The notes under the pieces are model-generated. The model was not told the DNA's origin and ran no database searches. It worked only from the letters and a program-made list of their open reading frames with translations. A program made the translations under genes and the position numbers. A stretch of 23,471 bases of DNA from Bacteroidales bacterium M7. GTDB lineage: Bacteria > Bacteroidota > Bacteroidia > Bacteroidales > Muribaculaceae. Each line of letters opens with the position of its first letter. Positions within the stretch are counted from its first letter, which is position 1. Shown here one piece after another: positions 23,452 to 23,471 of this stretch. The stretch lies in assembly GCA_001689515.1 (NCBI GenBank), contig LUJR01000043.1:1-23471 (forward strand), written 5' to 3'.

Positions 23452-23471
23452 TAGTTGGATAAATCGAATTT

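Overview
The window looks like chromosomal DNA from a gut Bacteroidales bacterium, most likely Muribaculaceae-like (family-level placement is inference). The evidence is the Bacteroidetes promoter pattern (TTG, about 20 nt, TAnnTTTG) seen repeatedly, the lack of Shine-Dalgarno sequences, a C-A-B succinate dehydrogenase/fumarate reductase operon, a type V (FimA/Mfa-like) fimbrial operon with DUF3575 and DUF3868 genes, and an AAA/DUF4143 ATPase typical of this order.

Layout. 1-1375: a complete IS4-family insertion sequence with 31-bp terminal inverted repeats; the window begins exactly at its left end and its right end cuts an intergenic palindromic repeat. 1501-5323: promoter and operon sdhC-sdhA-sdhB (menaquinone-linked fumarate reductase/succinate dehydrogenase). 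5416-5899: a small four-helix DUF4405-type cytochrome with its own promoter. 5989-8972 (minus strand): topB (DNA topoisomerase III) and mazG (NTP pyrophosphohydrolase), separated by a second palindromic repeat; a third copy lies between the cytochrome gene and topB. 8973-9411: a 439-nt regulatory region with divergent promoters and two fused perfect palindromes.

9412-20175: a fimbrial locus: DUF3575 outer-membrane protein, DUF3868/OmpA-like/TPR protein, Mfa1-like major fimbrillin, Mfa2/FimB-like anchor, and two large lipoproteins that look like tip or accessory subunits. One (1058 aa) carries a module resembling starch-binding CBM26; the other (792 aa) carries a BACON-like domain and a C-terminal FISUMP-like domain. 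Sequence signatures sort these proteins by likely position: the anchor has a conserved C-terminal tail but no clear N-terminal cleavage motif, the major subunit has both, and the two large lipoproteins have the (T/S)RA motif but not the tail. A strong hairpin after the major subunit and another after the last gene probably set subunit stoichiometry and end the transcript.

20329-21644: an AAA/DUF4143 ATPase gene bracketed by direct repeats. The upstream copy contains its promoter and a dyad; the downstream copy retains a matching start codon but a decayed promoter, as if a second ATPase gene had been lost. 21888-23225: a tyrosine integrase gene broken by a one-base insertion in an A run, followed by a terminator. 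The last 245 nt hold no gene I can support.

I see no CRISPR array, rRNA or tRNA. The most interesting material is the fimbrial locus (glycan-binding-like tip and a readable donor/acceptor logic), the nested palindromes in its leader, and the repeat-flanked ATPase unit.
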